A program made the translations under genes and the position numbers. DNA of 64,000 nucleotides from Edolisoma coerulescens (lineage: Eukaryota; Chordata; Aves; Passeriformes; Campephagidae), in NCBI GenBank assembly GCA_013397115.1, contig VWZW01001325.1, positions 443,059 through 507,058 of the forward strand, given 5' to 3'. Position 1 is the stretch's first letter; the number at the start of each line of letters is the position of its first letter. Positions 1 through 12,280 of this stretch are shown in pieces. The notes beneath the pieces are model-generated. The model had not been told where the DNA came from and made no database searches. It saw only the letters and a program-made list of their open reading frames with translations.

Positions 1-1791
1 TTGGGAAAGCAGCTGTCTCCAGGTAAGCCACACATCTCTTGGGAACTGCTAACTTGTAAATGTTGCAACAACGCCTGTATTGCGGGCAGTGGCTAACTGT
101 GACTCTTCATGTACTGGTGGCAAGAGAAACATTGCCTGAAAAGAAGTGTTCAGAATTGCCAAGACAAAGTGAAGCTGAAATTCTCCAAGATCTTGAAAAG
201 TTTCAAGGTCAGGAGCATTGCAGGAGTGGAGGAGCACACAGACAATAGTATGGAGCTAAAACAGTGGCAGGAAAGAATCCCTGAATCCTGAGAGGTGTGA
301 GACAGCCAAGGAGGATGTGCTTTGATGCAAGTGAAGGACTACACTTCTAGAGTGAAAAAGACACTTAAAATACTTTAAACACAGACAAATAGAGTGATGT
401 TGTTCTCCTTTTTCACTTCTACTATCAACACAGTAGGAAAAGCATCTGTTGTTAACTACAATCACAACTACTTCTAACTCCCCATCTCCCTTAGAAATAC
501 AAATGTAACATAAATCTTTGCACCCATAAAATGCATATTTGCAAACTTGTCTATGCACAGATTTTCTAATAGCTGTACTAGCTGATCCAGTCTCCTCTAC
601 TCCAACATGAATTGTGGCAGCTCCCAAAAAGCAGACCAGCAAGTATAATAAGGGAAGACTACCAGCTGGGTTTTTATTAAAGAAGTACCTGCAGTGTTCC
701 ACATATGCTTTGCCTTTTGTAACTTTGCAAAAGCATTCTGTATTTCTTCATGTATTGTGAAATTCCACATAAATGGTGAAATGAAATTCTAATAAAGCAT
801 CTCTGAATGTATGAAATTATAAATGATAGTTTGGTATGTTAACTGCTGTTAACTGACAGAAAGTGATCAGTTTTGTGAAAGTACAACTTTAAAGATCTCA
901 TACAGCTTTCTAATAGTCCATGAAAAAAAATTTGCTTCTAGTGAATTTATTTTGAACTACTGTACAATGAAATAAAAAAAAGAGAATTAAAGTTTGATCT
1001 TGAATTACAATAAAAGCAGTACTTTTAATGAAACATTCACACATTTTTCTATTGCAACCTAAGCTTAGAACTAGACTGACATAGATGACACTTCCATGTA
1101 AAAACTCATAAAATTCTGGATTTTCAGCTTTATAAGCTATGTAAAGACACTGAGCACCTCTTGCCATTGAAAGTGATGTGCAACGTCCCAGCGGATCAAG
1201 GCCTGATCCAAAGAATAGTTTTCTTTCGAAAAAGGCATGTCAACCCCACATTTTTATATACCTTCTGTGTGCTTTTTAACATTAGTAACAAAAAGCCTTT
1301 TTTTCTACCTCAATTCTTCTGCCGGCTCTGAATACCCCATGGAATTAACAAGGAGCAGCCTGGACTTTTGCTTCTCTTCTTGCCCGTGTTGAAATGGCTT
1401 ACAGCCCAAATTCCCTCAGGTCGTTATGGTGTAAAACATGCCACAGGCAGCACTTTCACTACTGATGATGACAGTAGTGGTGCAGAAAAAGTCTAAATTG
1501 AATCTCAAGATGCTGCTGGTACAATACACATTTAAAATTACTTGTACAATCAAGTTCATATTGTAACATAATTTTTTTTAACAAACCAAAAATTATTTCA
1601 GCAGCACACTGTATATTCTGTTCCCTTACACCTGTGAAAAACAAGAGAGTAATAAAATCATGTCTACCATTTTTCCCTTTCTGCATAGTCTTTTGCATAG
1701 AGATGGGGAAACCTTTCAGGAAGAAAACATTCAGTAAGTAACACCATTCACCGCGTTTGCAAAGACATGCACAGATTAACGCTGTACTTAC
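1..1791 (-). other. AIG1: AIG1 intron 2 (5' part), no recognisable features
   Basis: This is the beginning of intron 2 in the direction of transcription. I see ordinary AT-rich intronic DNA and no other AIG1 exon, RNA gene or clear transposable element. Open stretches here, such as about 256-702 on the minus strand, do not resemble any protein I know. Confidence 0.7.
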
Positions 1792-1947
1792 CACTCCCAC
1801 AGGGAAAGCTAGAACAGCCATCATCCAGTCACGGAGGGAAATGAGTTTTTTCAGCTGCCTCTCTTGCTCTTGACTGTCATTCCCTCTAGTGAGAAGACTG
1901 GACAGGTCAGTCAAGACGCAAATCCCAAAGAAGACAGCCTGGATAAC
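1792..1947 (-). CDS. AIG1: AIG1 exon 2
   Basis: This 156-base exon encodes 52 residues (48-99), beginning VIQAVFFGIC and ending AVLAFPVGV, which closely match my memory of vertebrate AIG1. It completes the second membrane segment started in exon 1 (FIDL joined to VIQAVFFGICVL). It then gives a polar, charged loop (RGNDSQEQERQLKK) and the start of a third hydrophobic segment (WMMAVLAFPVGV). The acceptor is a pyrimidine-rich tract ending in TGCAG just above 1947, and the donor below 1792 is a perfect GTAAGT. Both introns are phase 0. Open reading frame continues past both splice sites, but it loses family resemblance at once. The rest of the gene (roughly residues 100-240) lies left of the window. 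Confidence 0.95.
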
Positions 1948-3176
1948 CTGCACAGAAGGGGAACACACTCTTGAACAGATCTTAGTCTTTCTGTGTTCCT
2001 CCCCCCATTTCTTCTTCTCTTGAACAGAGAAGACCAGTCCCTGGCTGAGAGCAGGTCAATACACAGGCACGCATGAGGAATATTGCCACAGAACTGACAT
2101 GGGGAGTGGGAATACATCAGTCCCTTAAATATGGGTAGAGTTTATTCACATAAAAGCCACGTGTGCTTCAAAGTCTTGCATGCACCTTGCTCCTCATCTA
2201 TAGGGGGAATCAATGTGAGTGGTTTCCACCCTCACCTCACATACGTGCCACCTGCTGGGGACTGAACTGCAGCCACCCCTTCCTGTGTCACTCCATACAA
2301 CTCATCCCCAAAGCATTTGCCTCTGAGGCGGAAAAAGTGAAGAATGCTCCCTGTGAGACAAAAGGAAAGAAAAAGAAATGAGTGTTTCTTTCCCTTGTGA
2401 CAGGAGGTCTCTCTTGGAGATTCTGCCTGCCCCGGACACTCCACCTTAAGGTGCAGGAAGCGCCTGAGACTTCCTGACAGACACAGCACATGGCCCAGGC
2501 TTCAGCAAATCTATCTCGACTTCATCTCAGATAGTGGATGATAGAACAAGAAAGCTGCAGGAGTTATTCACTTTCTTTTCCTGATGGCAGACTGTCATTT
2601 ACATAACTTTTCCTTTTTTGCATTTACGTATTTGGGTGCAATGTAATATTATCTGTTATATTAAATTGTTTGTTTAATCACCTGAACCCAATGATTTGGT
2701 TCAAACTTGACTCGATCTTAATTTGATCACTGCATTTTTCTCCCTTAATTAGCTTAGTAAAATTGCAATACGTTAGCTTAAGAATGCTCTTGCCTGAGGA
2801 CTTGCACATCCTTTCTAGTACAGTTCAGAGGAAGTGCATGCAGCTTGTTTACTCCCCAAGCTGGAAGCCCGGGTCACAAACCCACACACATCAGGTAATC
2901 TCAGGTAAAAAATTAACAAAACATGGGCTTGGTTCCCAAATTACACAGTGATTCGTAGTAAAACATAAACATATGCTTAAAATTCATACTGTATGTTTTT
3001 CAAAGCAAGCATGGAGTCCTAGTTTAGAAATCTTACTGTAAACCTAAGTTTTCCACTGACTAGGAGTCTCTGACTAAGCAGAAGACCATCCATAAGAAAT
3101 AAGAATAGCACATACCCAGATTCTGAAAAATACAATTTATTATCTGCATACATCTTTGCAGAATTTATACTATAAT

Positions 3177-3212
3177 AAGACAGACAGGCAGGAAGGAAGG
3201 ATGGAAGGAAAG
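3177..3212 (+). repeat. GGAA-rich simple repeat
   Basis: A short purine-rich run of GACA, GGCA and GGAA units. It is low-complexity sequence in intron 1. Confidence 0.75.
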
Positions 3213-3879
3213 AAATACCAAACAGATGTTGGCTACTAGGAAGAAACCCAGAGATGTGTAATGATTGGATGGATTAAAGTACATTTCCTTCCTCAACAAT
3301 CCTTATATGACCCAAACACTTGTAAATTCTGGCTGTAAAGCTGTGAATGACAAACATGCAAATGGCCCCTGGATCTGCTTGCAATTCTGCTGCCATTGCT
3401 CTCCCCTCTCCAGGCTGTAGCTACATAGAATTTGCTTGATAAATAGATAAAGCAACATTACAAAACATTCCCTGAAGCCGTGAGATGTGACAGACTATTA
3501 GTGCTAGAGTTGTATATTACGCTAGAAAAAGGTATTACTATTTAAAATGACTGCTTGGAAAAGTTATAATCTTCTACATAATTTTTGAAAAGCCTTTTAA
3601 ATGTAAGTTGGGGCTTCCTGGAGCTAGTAAGAACTCCTAATGCACTTTTTCATATTATTTGTTTGAAACAAGCACTTAGTAGAAAAAAATCATCCAATAC
3701 TCAGCCCTGTTTTCCACCAAACAGATGGCCTATTTGGAGAGCTGAAATAGAAGAACTAATTATGCATTTGCTTGACTTATGAGGAGATATGATACCATCT
3801 ACTATTCATTCAAGTGTGTGAATGCCAAACAAGACAGAACTGGGGGAAAAAAGTATACTAGCAGTAATGAGATCAATCT

Positions 3880-4115
3880 GGGTGCTAAAAAGTTTAGGCT
3901 GAGTACCAGGAAATATTTCCTAACAGTGAGCTCTGTCAGACCATGAAATAGTTTCTCAGAGGAAGTGGTGGAAGCCTCATGGCTTGAGTCACTCAAACCG
4001 ATATTGGACAAAACACTCAATAATGTACTGCAGGGAACAGTATTATGCTGGCAGGGCTTGGAAGAATGACTAATAGATTGTTTGCAGCTCTAACTACAAT
4101 TCCCTGAAATGGTCC
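3880..4115 (+). mobile_element. Old CR1 LINE 3' remnant
   Basis: The stretch resembles the 3' end of CR1: a TTTAGGCTGAGTACCAGGAA-like part, then a version of the gain-of-GGTGGTGGAAGCC block, then a degenerate end near TGCAGCTCTAACTACAATTCC. It is strongly decayed and no intact reading frame remains. Boundaries are approximate. Confidence 0.6.
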
Positions 4116-6064
4116 CTCTCCAAAGGAACACGGACTCAAACAATCACTTGCCCACTTTCCAAGGGAATTGAGATTGTACATCCACTAATCAATCACAAAC
4201 CAAACAACTTCTCTCCCTATTATCTTGTTATGAACACAGAGCTTCAAGAGAAAATATAATGATATCATTGGGAATAAGTGAAAACTCCTAAAGGGAAATA
4301 CCCAAAGATTTCAGAGAGTAGGTATGAAGCAGACTATTCTACAAAAAGATTAACAAATAAAAATCCATATAGGAAAAAGAAAATTACATCTTTATTGAGA
4401 ACATTCAGAGCCAATGAAAAAATTGTATAGTGTTCAGGGAGGAACAGTTACAGCTTATTCATACAAATAATGTACATACATTCACTCCATTCATTCTTTC
4501 TTTCCTTTCTAGAATGCACAAGAAAACTCTTCTGCCACCTGTCAACATTTAGGATTAGTGAGGACCTCCAGAGCTGCATGAGTCTCAGCAGCATTAATTA
4601 AACAGAATCAGTAATGATTTACATCCTTTTTGGGTCTGGCATAGGAAAAGCATAGCATGCAGCTACTAGTGGTTTTTGGTATGAAATGAATTTTTAAAGT
4701 CCATGCTCCTTGGCGTGAATGCTGTCTAACAGATGTGAAAAAAAATCACGGCAAGGAAGTAGAAACTCCTTCTAAACAATGTTCTCCAAGGTGCCCTGGT
4801 GTTACCTCAGATTTAGGATCACATTTTCAGAAGAGAGACCTTATTTTGAAAATCTGCAGGTGGTGAATCTATACACGAAACATCCTCAGGTTGTTAAACA
4901 AACAGCTGACATTTTTTTCCTCTTGGAAATGTAAGCAAGAACAGCATTTCAGAGGACATACTTTCCAGTTTTGCCTCTAACTAGAGCTTGAAGGAAAACA
5001 GTGATTTATAAAATGACAAATTTGATGGAAAACAGACACACCTTCCCTACACCATGTAACAGTATAGATAGATAGTACAGACAGAATCAGAAACTTCAGA
5101 GTATGCAATCCCAAGAAGATAAGTGAACAGGTATAAAAAACTTACTGCTAATCCCCTTTTCTCCTAGAAGCCTAAAGGGGCCACTGCCACTAGAGTTGAT
5201 GCTACAGTACCTTTGAACTGTGATAATGTAATGACAAGTAATAATGATGGCCGTCTAAAGGATGTCAGCAAACAAAACTCATAGCAGAGAAAACACTTGT
5301 TAAGTTGCTGCAGGAGAAAAAAAGCTATAAAGAGAAGATGAAACCAAGCAGCCCAGAAACCTTCTCAAACAGTGAGATGTATTGAATTACATATCACAAA
5401 AGATTGTTCCTATGAACGATTACAATAAACTAATTGCACGTGTCTGTCTACTACAAGAAAATAAGGACTTGCTTCTGTAGGACAGTTTTTTCACAAGGTG
5501 TTAATTTCAGGACTGCAGCTAATGACCACCTCATACTCCCCCTAATGTGACTTCTTAGAGTCAAACAGAAAACCTATTTCCTCATAAACCTATTTCCAGG
5601 GCATGGAGACTCCCTTCTACCCCATGCCAAGGAGCTCCATGGTGTGGACAAGATCTCTGCACAACTGAGGTTATGAAAACTCTGTTACTAGTCTTACCAA
5701 GGCAGAAAACCCCCCACTGAATTTACTAAATCTAGAATTTCATTCTCTTTCAAGTTCGGTCTCATAATCAGAAACACTCCTTAGAGCTCAGGGCAGAAGA
5801 ACTGGAAAAGTCTCTGCAAGCACTACTACTATTCAAGGGTAATCTGTCCTCTGCCTACCTGTGATTATGAAAAGTCACTGTCCTCAAGTTATCATTTTTG
5901 AGATTAACAGCACTTATTTCATGTAGCCCTCTTAAGAAATAAGGCATCAGTCTAGGCTGGTAAATAGACAGCACTGCCAGAATAAAACATGGAAGTAACA
6001 CTCACAAAATCCACAAGAAATAACAAAAAAGTACTAAGTAACCAAACATAACCCATAGTATAGG

Positions 6065-6265
6065 ATGACTAATTCACAGATGGGCGTCAGGGAGGCCTCA
6101 CTGATCCTTGGGGGCTGGGAGTGGCAGGGGGTAGTCAGGGCCCATCCCATCCCCAGCCAGGAGCAGGGCAGCCAGTGGCACAGGGCCAGTCCCAGCCGCA
6201 GGGCATCAAGCACCTCTGAGGGGACAAGCCACCAGCTCGCAGGTGGGGGGCAGACATAACCTGAC
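6065..6265. other. GC-rich patch in intron 1, unidentified
   Basis: About 200 bp of GC-rich DNA (CCCATCCCCAGCC, GGGGGCTGGGAGTGG and similar) stands out sharply from AT-rich flanks. It has few CpGs and is open in both directions, but shows no domain or splice structure I can recognise. It may be a fragment of an unrecognised transposable element or LTR. Confidence 0.35.
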
Positions 6266-9200
6266 CCATCAAGCCACTCAGGCTTAAGACACGTGTTGTA
6301 TTTCCTCAAGAGGACGGCAGTTTAGCTCTACCAGCATGCAAAATCAAATTGCTGACAGTTATAATTTCTCTTGTATTTCAGATTTTACAACCTGTCATAT
6401 ACAGAACATGGTCTGATTTTCCTCTTCAAATAATGGAAAATTATTTATAACCTTGGAGTATCTATTACTGCTCACTGTCATCTTAGCTTTAATTTCTCCA
6501 GCCTCTAGACATCATTATTTGCTGTACAAATGAACTATGTTTCCGCAGTTAAGACTGTTTCAAGTGTTATTGTGTATTGGGCTGTTTGCAGGCATGTGTG
6601 GACAGCCTGCATCCTGTAACAACAGCTCAGTTATCTGTAGTTGCAACGTACAGAGCAAGTCTAGATTAGGTGGAGAATAACAAGGTATTTTTAATAGAAA
6701 ATGCTTCAAATGAAGTCATGGGTCATAGCTGCTTCATAAATATGTTACTGTTCTTGATTGCATGGAACTACTGATTCTTCTTGTCCATTGCCATTCCTCC
6801 ATTACTCACAGACACACTGATTTATTCTTGTCGCTTCTCCTTGCCTCACTGTATCTTTATTAGTTATAACGATAGCAAGCAGAAGCTGGACAACATGTAA
6901 TCAAGTGCTAAATCTTTGTATCAGAGAAGCTAGACTTCAGATAAGAAAAAGGCAAATCTTTGTGTCTACAAACAAATGCAAGAGAGGCATAAAGAAATAA
7001 ATGCAAGAAGCAACAGCCTTTTAAGTACAAAAATATAGTGTAATACATCTAAACCACTAAACCAACAATTAATTAAGGTGCAAGCACCATGAAAAAGCAC
7101 TGTGTGCTACCCGGAATCGTTATTCCTGTGCAAGGAATAGGGAAAAAGACTCGTATCTCAAAGGTCAGGGGTAAAAAAGAAGCATCACCCCAGAAGATTC
7201 ATTGACAGTAAGCTGAAGCAAGCAGGCAAAGCTCACATCGCATCTTCTTCCACACCAGCTGCAGTGCCGTGGTTGTTTTAGGTTGCTTTGTTTCTTAAGC
7301 AGGTTTCAACATCATAGGCCACTTCAACACAGAAAAGGAACACAGCCCCTGGCCCATCAAAAGCCAGCAGCCTCAGAAAACAAATACATCACATAGAGAA
7401 GAAAAGTAACAGACAAGCCAACGAAAACAGAACAAGCCGAAGGAATAGTTAATGCAAATGCCATCTATTTTTCTTTGAGTAGTTACTGGTTAGGAATCTT
7501 GAAACAAATATTTCTCCTATCCCTCCTTTCTCTTTTACTTACACAAATTAGAACTAAAAACTACACTAGTAAAACATGACACTTATTTCTATCAAAAGAG
7601 ACAACTGGATAAAGGGACAGCCTTATAAATGTCCAGCACTGCCTTCATCCAAGCTAATGACTCATGTCACCCTTTACAGCCTTCAGTGGGGGGATGGCAC
7701 TTCTACCCAGGATGTTGCACATGAAGACTAGTCCTTAGTAGGAAATTTAACTTCATTTTCATGGTTTAGTCATATGATATGAATCAGCTTATAAAACATG
7801 CCCAATCCCTTACCATATGATGTAAGTTCAGGGACTCCTTTAAATATAATCCTTTATTTCTACATAACCTCCTGTCGTCTCTTTCTTTGAAGCCCACCAG
7901 TATTGTCCAAATATAACCAAGAATGGGGTTTTCAACCACTGAGATTTTATAGATATACAAAAGAATAAAATCTATTATGAAATTAATATGCATGAAAGAA
8001 AAAACTGTTTGACTCCTGGGTCTACTTTTTATATGTACTACACTGTTTAATTCCTAGTGCTTAAGCACCTATTATGAAGCTGTGGAATGGGGACCAAGCT
8101 GTGTAAGATAACAAGATCTTGTGTTTCCATGACAAGAGAAGCCTTTTAAAATTCTGCCTGTTGGAATACAAGATGTGTTTTAATCCGGACAGACAAAAAA
8201 GCAACTCAACAGGCTCTTGCTTTCTCTCTTCATCTTCCCTCCACCTAACCCAGGAAAATCCCTTACTCTGTTACATTTACTGGAAAGGTTAAGTCTCACA
8301 CCATTGTCTTAGCATGATTCTTGACTGTCTTATAAAGGTTTCCAAAACTATGCAGCACAGTTCTTGGAGAAGTAATGTATTTGTGTTAACATAATTTTAA
8401 AAGCAGTTTTCATAATACTTATAGTACTTCTGTAAGGACAACTATTCCTTACTACAGCAAACTAAACGGAAATTTGGTACACTATCAAAAATATTTGGAA
8501 ATGCTTTATTTTTTGACAGCAACAAAAGTATCATTATTCTTTTTACATGGGTGCAATACCCCCAGAAAAAAAAAAAAATCCATAGTGGACAACTGAGGAA
8601 TTCATTTTAAAGTGCTACTCTATCTCAGCTGAGTTGCATAGATGACATTTCTAACGTGATCTCAGCATGACAGAGTGTATGCCATCTGGCTCAGAAATGC
8701 TAGCAGCCTGGAATCCACTACCACATATCAAATGAAGAGCTGGAATGGACAAATATACAATGTACTAAAGAAATATGAATAAAAATTTGAACAGATGCTG
8801 AGAAAGTACTACATTTTCTGAAATCTTTTGCAATTATATTAGCTGTGTCATTCCTTTGCAACACCATGTCAGTCTTCTTCTTAGATGCTCATATATCTTA
8901 CTTTGATCTTGGCTAATACACTCAAAGAAGCATGAAGCTCATTGTTGCAGTACTTAAATTATTATTCTATTTTTATCTTTATCTTTTTAATTGTTTTGAC
9001 TAAACTCATTTTCTAATAATCCCCATCTTCTTCCTTGCTTTCTTATATTGTGTATAGAAAAGCTGCCATTACTACTTATTGTATCCTGCTTATAAGACAA
9101 TGTAATTTCATTAAATTTATATAATCCATTCAGCGAACATGTATAATACAGTTTATTCAGAATAGATTATGATTTTATTAAGTTACATATTTTATGTTTT

Positions 9201-12031
9201 TCTTTGGTAAAGCTTAATCTTGTTAGGATTATACACTGCTCAGAAGGTTATGTCATTATTTTGGCTTAAATGATAATTTTACACATTTCAGCATGATTGG
9301 TACACTCTCTGCAGCAGTGCCCTTGCAGTCAAGGCAGGAAAAGCAGCTCTCTAGACAATGTTTGGGATAACTAGCTAAGAAGGTAAGACTTGTTCTCCAG
9401 CTGTCTGTGCTAAAATGAGCTTTAGGATAGGGTTTCCCACAGCTGGAAAGCCCCTAGCAGCTTGTTAATTACCCCCAAAAAGAAACTACATTTTATGAAG
9501 TACAAAACTTTATCCAAAAAATGGTTTTCTTAAAACCCCAGAAACTTCTGCATTGCACCAACTTTTTCATGTTTAGAAATACGGTTTGAAAATCACTACA
9601 GGGAAGCAATTCCGACAGATCAAAGAGTAACTGATTTTGCTTTTCATTTCTTCCCTTTTTAATGAATAAGGTAATAACTGCCTTCTAAATTGCTGAATTT
9701 AGGTACGGCTATTACAATTGTATTTCAGCAACATGGTGACAGAGCTGGAAATGCAAATGAGAAAGTCACTACAATCTTCTGAGACACAGCAACCTCAGTG
9801 CTGTGCTACTATGGCTGTAGGAAATAAAAGGTTTTAAAGGTCTGTTTCCTGAGCACTGTGAAAATAGTGTGAAATAGAATGACTCCACATACCAGTCCAG
9901 CAAGATAGGCTTTTAACTGATATCATCTCAGTTGGGCAATTCTCCTTCTCTCCAGGGAAGGTAAGGGAACGAAACATTGAGGGCTTTATCCCACTTCTTC
10001 ATTCATCCAACAATACACAAATAAGTCAGTTGCAAACTCACTTTGTGAAAAACAGCTCAAATCTCTGATCAGGCTCATCTTCGGCTTTTGCTTAAACTTT
10101 TCTTCCTTTGAGCACTGCTGCAGCAGCTGAAGTGTAATTTATGACAGGGAGGTAAAGTATATTCGTAAATAAAATTATTACTAAGACAAGGATTTTCTGC
10201 AATTAGACCACAGCAAAGGATGCTGCTACTCAAGCTCCACTTGAAAAAAAGACAGGATGTAATTTTGTACATTAATTATAAAGCTCGTGGTTCAATGAAA
10301 GGTGACCTAAAGTGTTATACCGTCCTCATAAACACAACTATTCTTTACGCAACACTTCAACCAGGACACTCTTCTGAAGAGTTGCATTTCAGGAGAAAAA
10401 AAAAAAACCTCATTATCTTACATCTCTAAAGAAACCATGGGAAAACCCCCGATATAAACTAACTGCATTTAAATTAAATAATGCAAGTGGGGGTTAAGCG
10501 TTCACTAGGTGTGTGGCATTCCAACCTCAGATAACACTTCCTTGCTTTCATTGTCTTTCTCATCAATCAATCTCAAAGGAAATGAAGGATTTGTTTCCTG
10601 ATCGTTGTTGGTGAAAGCAAGGCACAGGGAAATGAACTGGGCAAAGCAACAAGGCAGCAGGGGACCCCGGGGATGAACTCAGGTGTCCTGACCCCTAGGC
10701 AGTTCTCCAGGCATTATATCAAGGCTATTTTCCATGCACTTACACTCACTCTCATAGAAACAGCCATTTCCAAGGCACACACCTTTTCATTCCCTCCAAA
10801 TGCAGCCATACTATTGTTAGCATAAATCCAAATATTTCTCCTCTTATGCAGCTCACAGTGATCAGAGTTTTCAAAGACATTCTTTAGTGCACTGTGTCTT
10901 TCATAGTTAGATACTCTAATTCTGACCAGCTGATCTATTTCTGCCAACAAACTAGAGTAACCAAGGTCTCTAATACCTTTGGAGATCTTGTCCATTATAC
11001 CAATCCCACCTTCACTGTTCTTACATCATAGTTCATACAGCAAAAATTGATTTTGAACAACACTAGTAGTGAATATGTATTTTTAATTTTTCCCCTTCTT
11101 TTGCTCTGTGTAAGTTCAATGTGCTGCAATTTCAGTGTTGTGTACACCTGGCTTCTCAGCATCCTCCCTGGACAAGTCACTGAGTAGAAAAAGCACAACC
11201 ACCCTCTCTGCTCCCTGGAGACTGTTTTTGGAGAGAGTGGCCTGAAAAAGAAAACAGCATGGAGCCCTGTCTTGCCTTACAGGCTCATGAACACAGACAC
11301 AGCTCAAACCTCTCTTACTCTTTTTTACTCTAACCAACTTTAACTGTTCCTTCAGTTTCCAAACTAACATTTCAGACATATCTGTTTACTGTACTTCTGG
11401 CTTGCTCACTACTTTTCATTTCATTTGCAAAAGAAAAAGGAGATTAACTATATGGAAGTTCAAATTTACATCCCCTTACATATTAGGGGAAGCCGCTTTA
11501 TGACAACTACCTGACATCACACCAGGTTCCAAACCCACGAGATTTAGATGTCCTCTATCAGCAATAAACATATTTTTTTAATCAGTAAGCACAACAAGTT
11601 CAATAATAGGCTGCCCTTTCTTCTCTAACAAACAGAAGGTTCAAACAACACCTGTTGTAGCTGGTAAGAAAGTAGCAAATTACTCCAGTAAAGAGACCTT
11701 TGCTGAAGTCTGGTTCTGGTGACAAGTGAGCATGTTTTTGGTTTTCCATGGCAGGAAAAGCACTTTGTGGTAGCTTGTAAACATGGCAGCCCAGAATGAA
11801 AAAAAAGGCATCTGTGCCTACCAAAGAACACAGCCTACTGGCCAGCTGAGCAGGACACACCAGGAAATGCCTAAGCATCAAGTGGCCTTCTGCGGAACCT
11901 CTTGGTCCTCACAACACTCCTGCCTCCATGCACCAGGTGGGTGCATGCACGTGCACTCCAAATTAACAGAGCAGCTGTAATTGTAATGCAGCTGGGGACA
12001 AGGGCTGTGCCCCTGCACATGCTGAGCGTGC

Positions 12032-12280
12032 TGAGTCACCCATGGGAACTCCCTGGGCAGTCCCGGGAACTCCCCAGCTAGTTTCTGTACAGATGAGATA
12101 ATTGATTGATAGCTACTGGAACCCGCCCCGGGCAGTCCCAGCTCCACCAGAGGTCTGAGGAATCGATAAAAGAACTCCACAGGCAGTCCCAGTCCATGTT
12201 AACAAGATAATCAACTCCATGTCAGGAACTGGGGAGGCAGGGAGTTCCCAGCAGCTCTGGGAACAACCCAGGCAGGTCCT
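12032..12280. repeat. Degenerate GC-rich minisatellite with kappaB-like decamers
   Basis: The motif GGGCAGTCC and close variants recur at about 12055, 12130, 12181, 12235 and 12271, often with GGAACTCC and GATAA-type blocks between. Exact GGGAACTCCC decamers occur at 12044-12053 and 12065-12074 on the plus strand and at 12240-12249 on the minus strand. An AP-1 consensus TGAGTCA lies at 12032-12038. The spacing is irregular (about 35-75 bp), so this is a diverged array or part of an unidentified element. Confidence 0.5.

Noticed and set aside
256..702. 148-codon minus-strand open frame within AIG1 intron 2
   Set aside because: Does not resemble AIG1 exon 3 or any protein known to me.
1459..1968. 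A 169-codon minus-strand open frame taken as a whole gene
   Set aside because: Only 1792-1947 matches AIG1 exon 2; the sequence beyond the GTAAGT donor and before the CAG acceptor is intron read-through.
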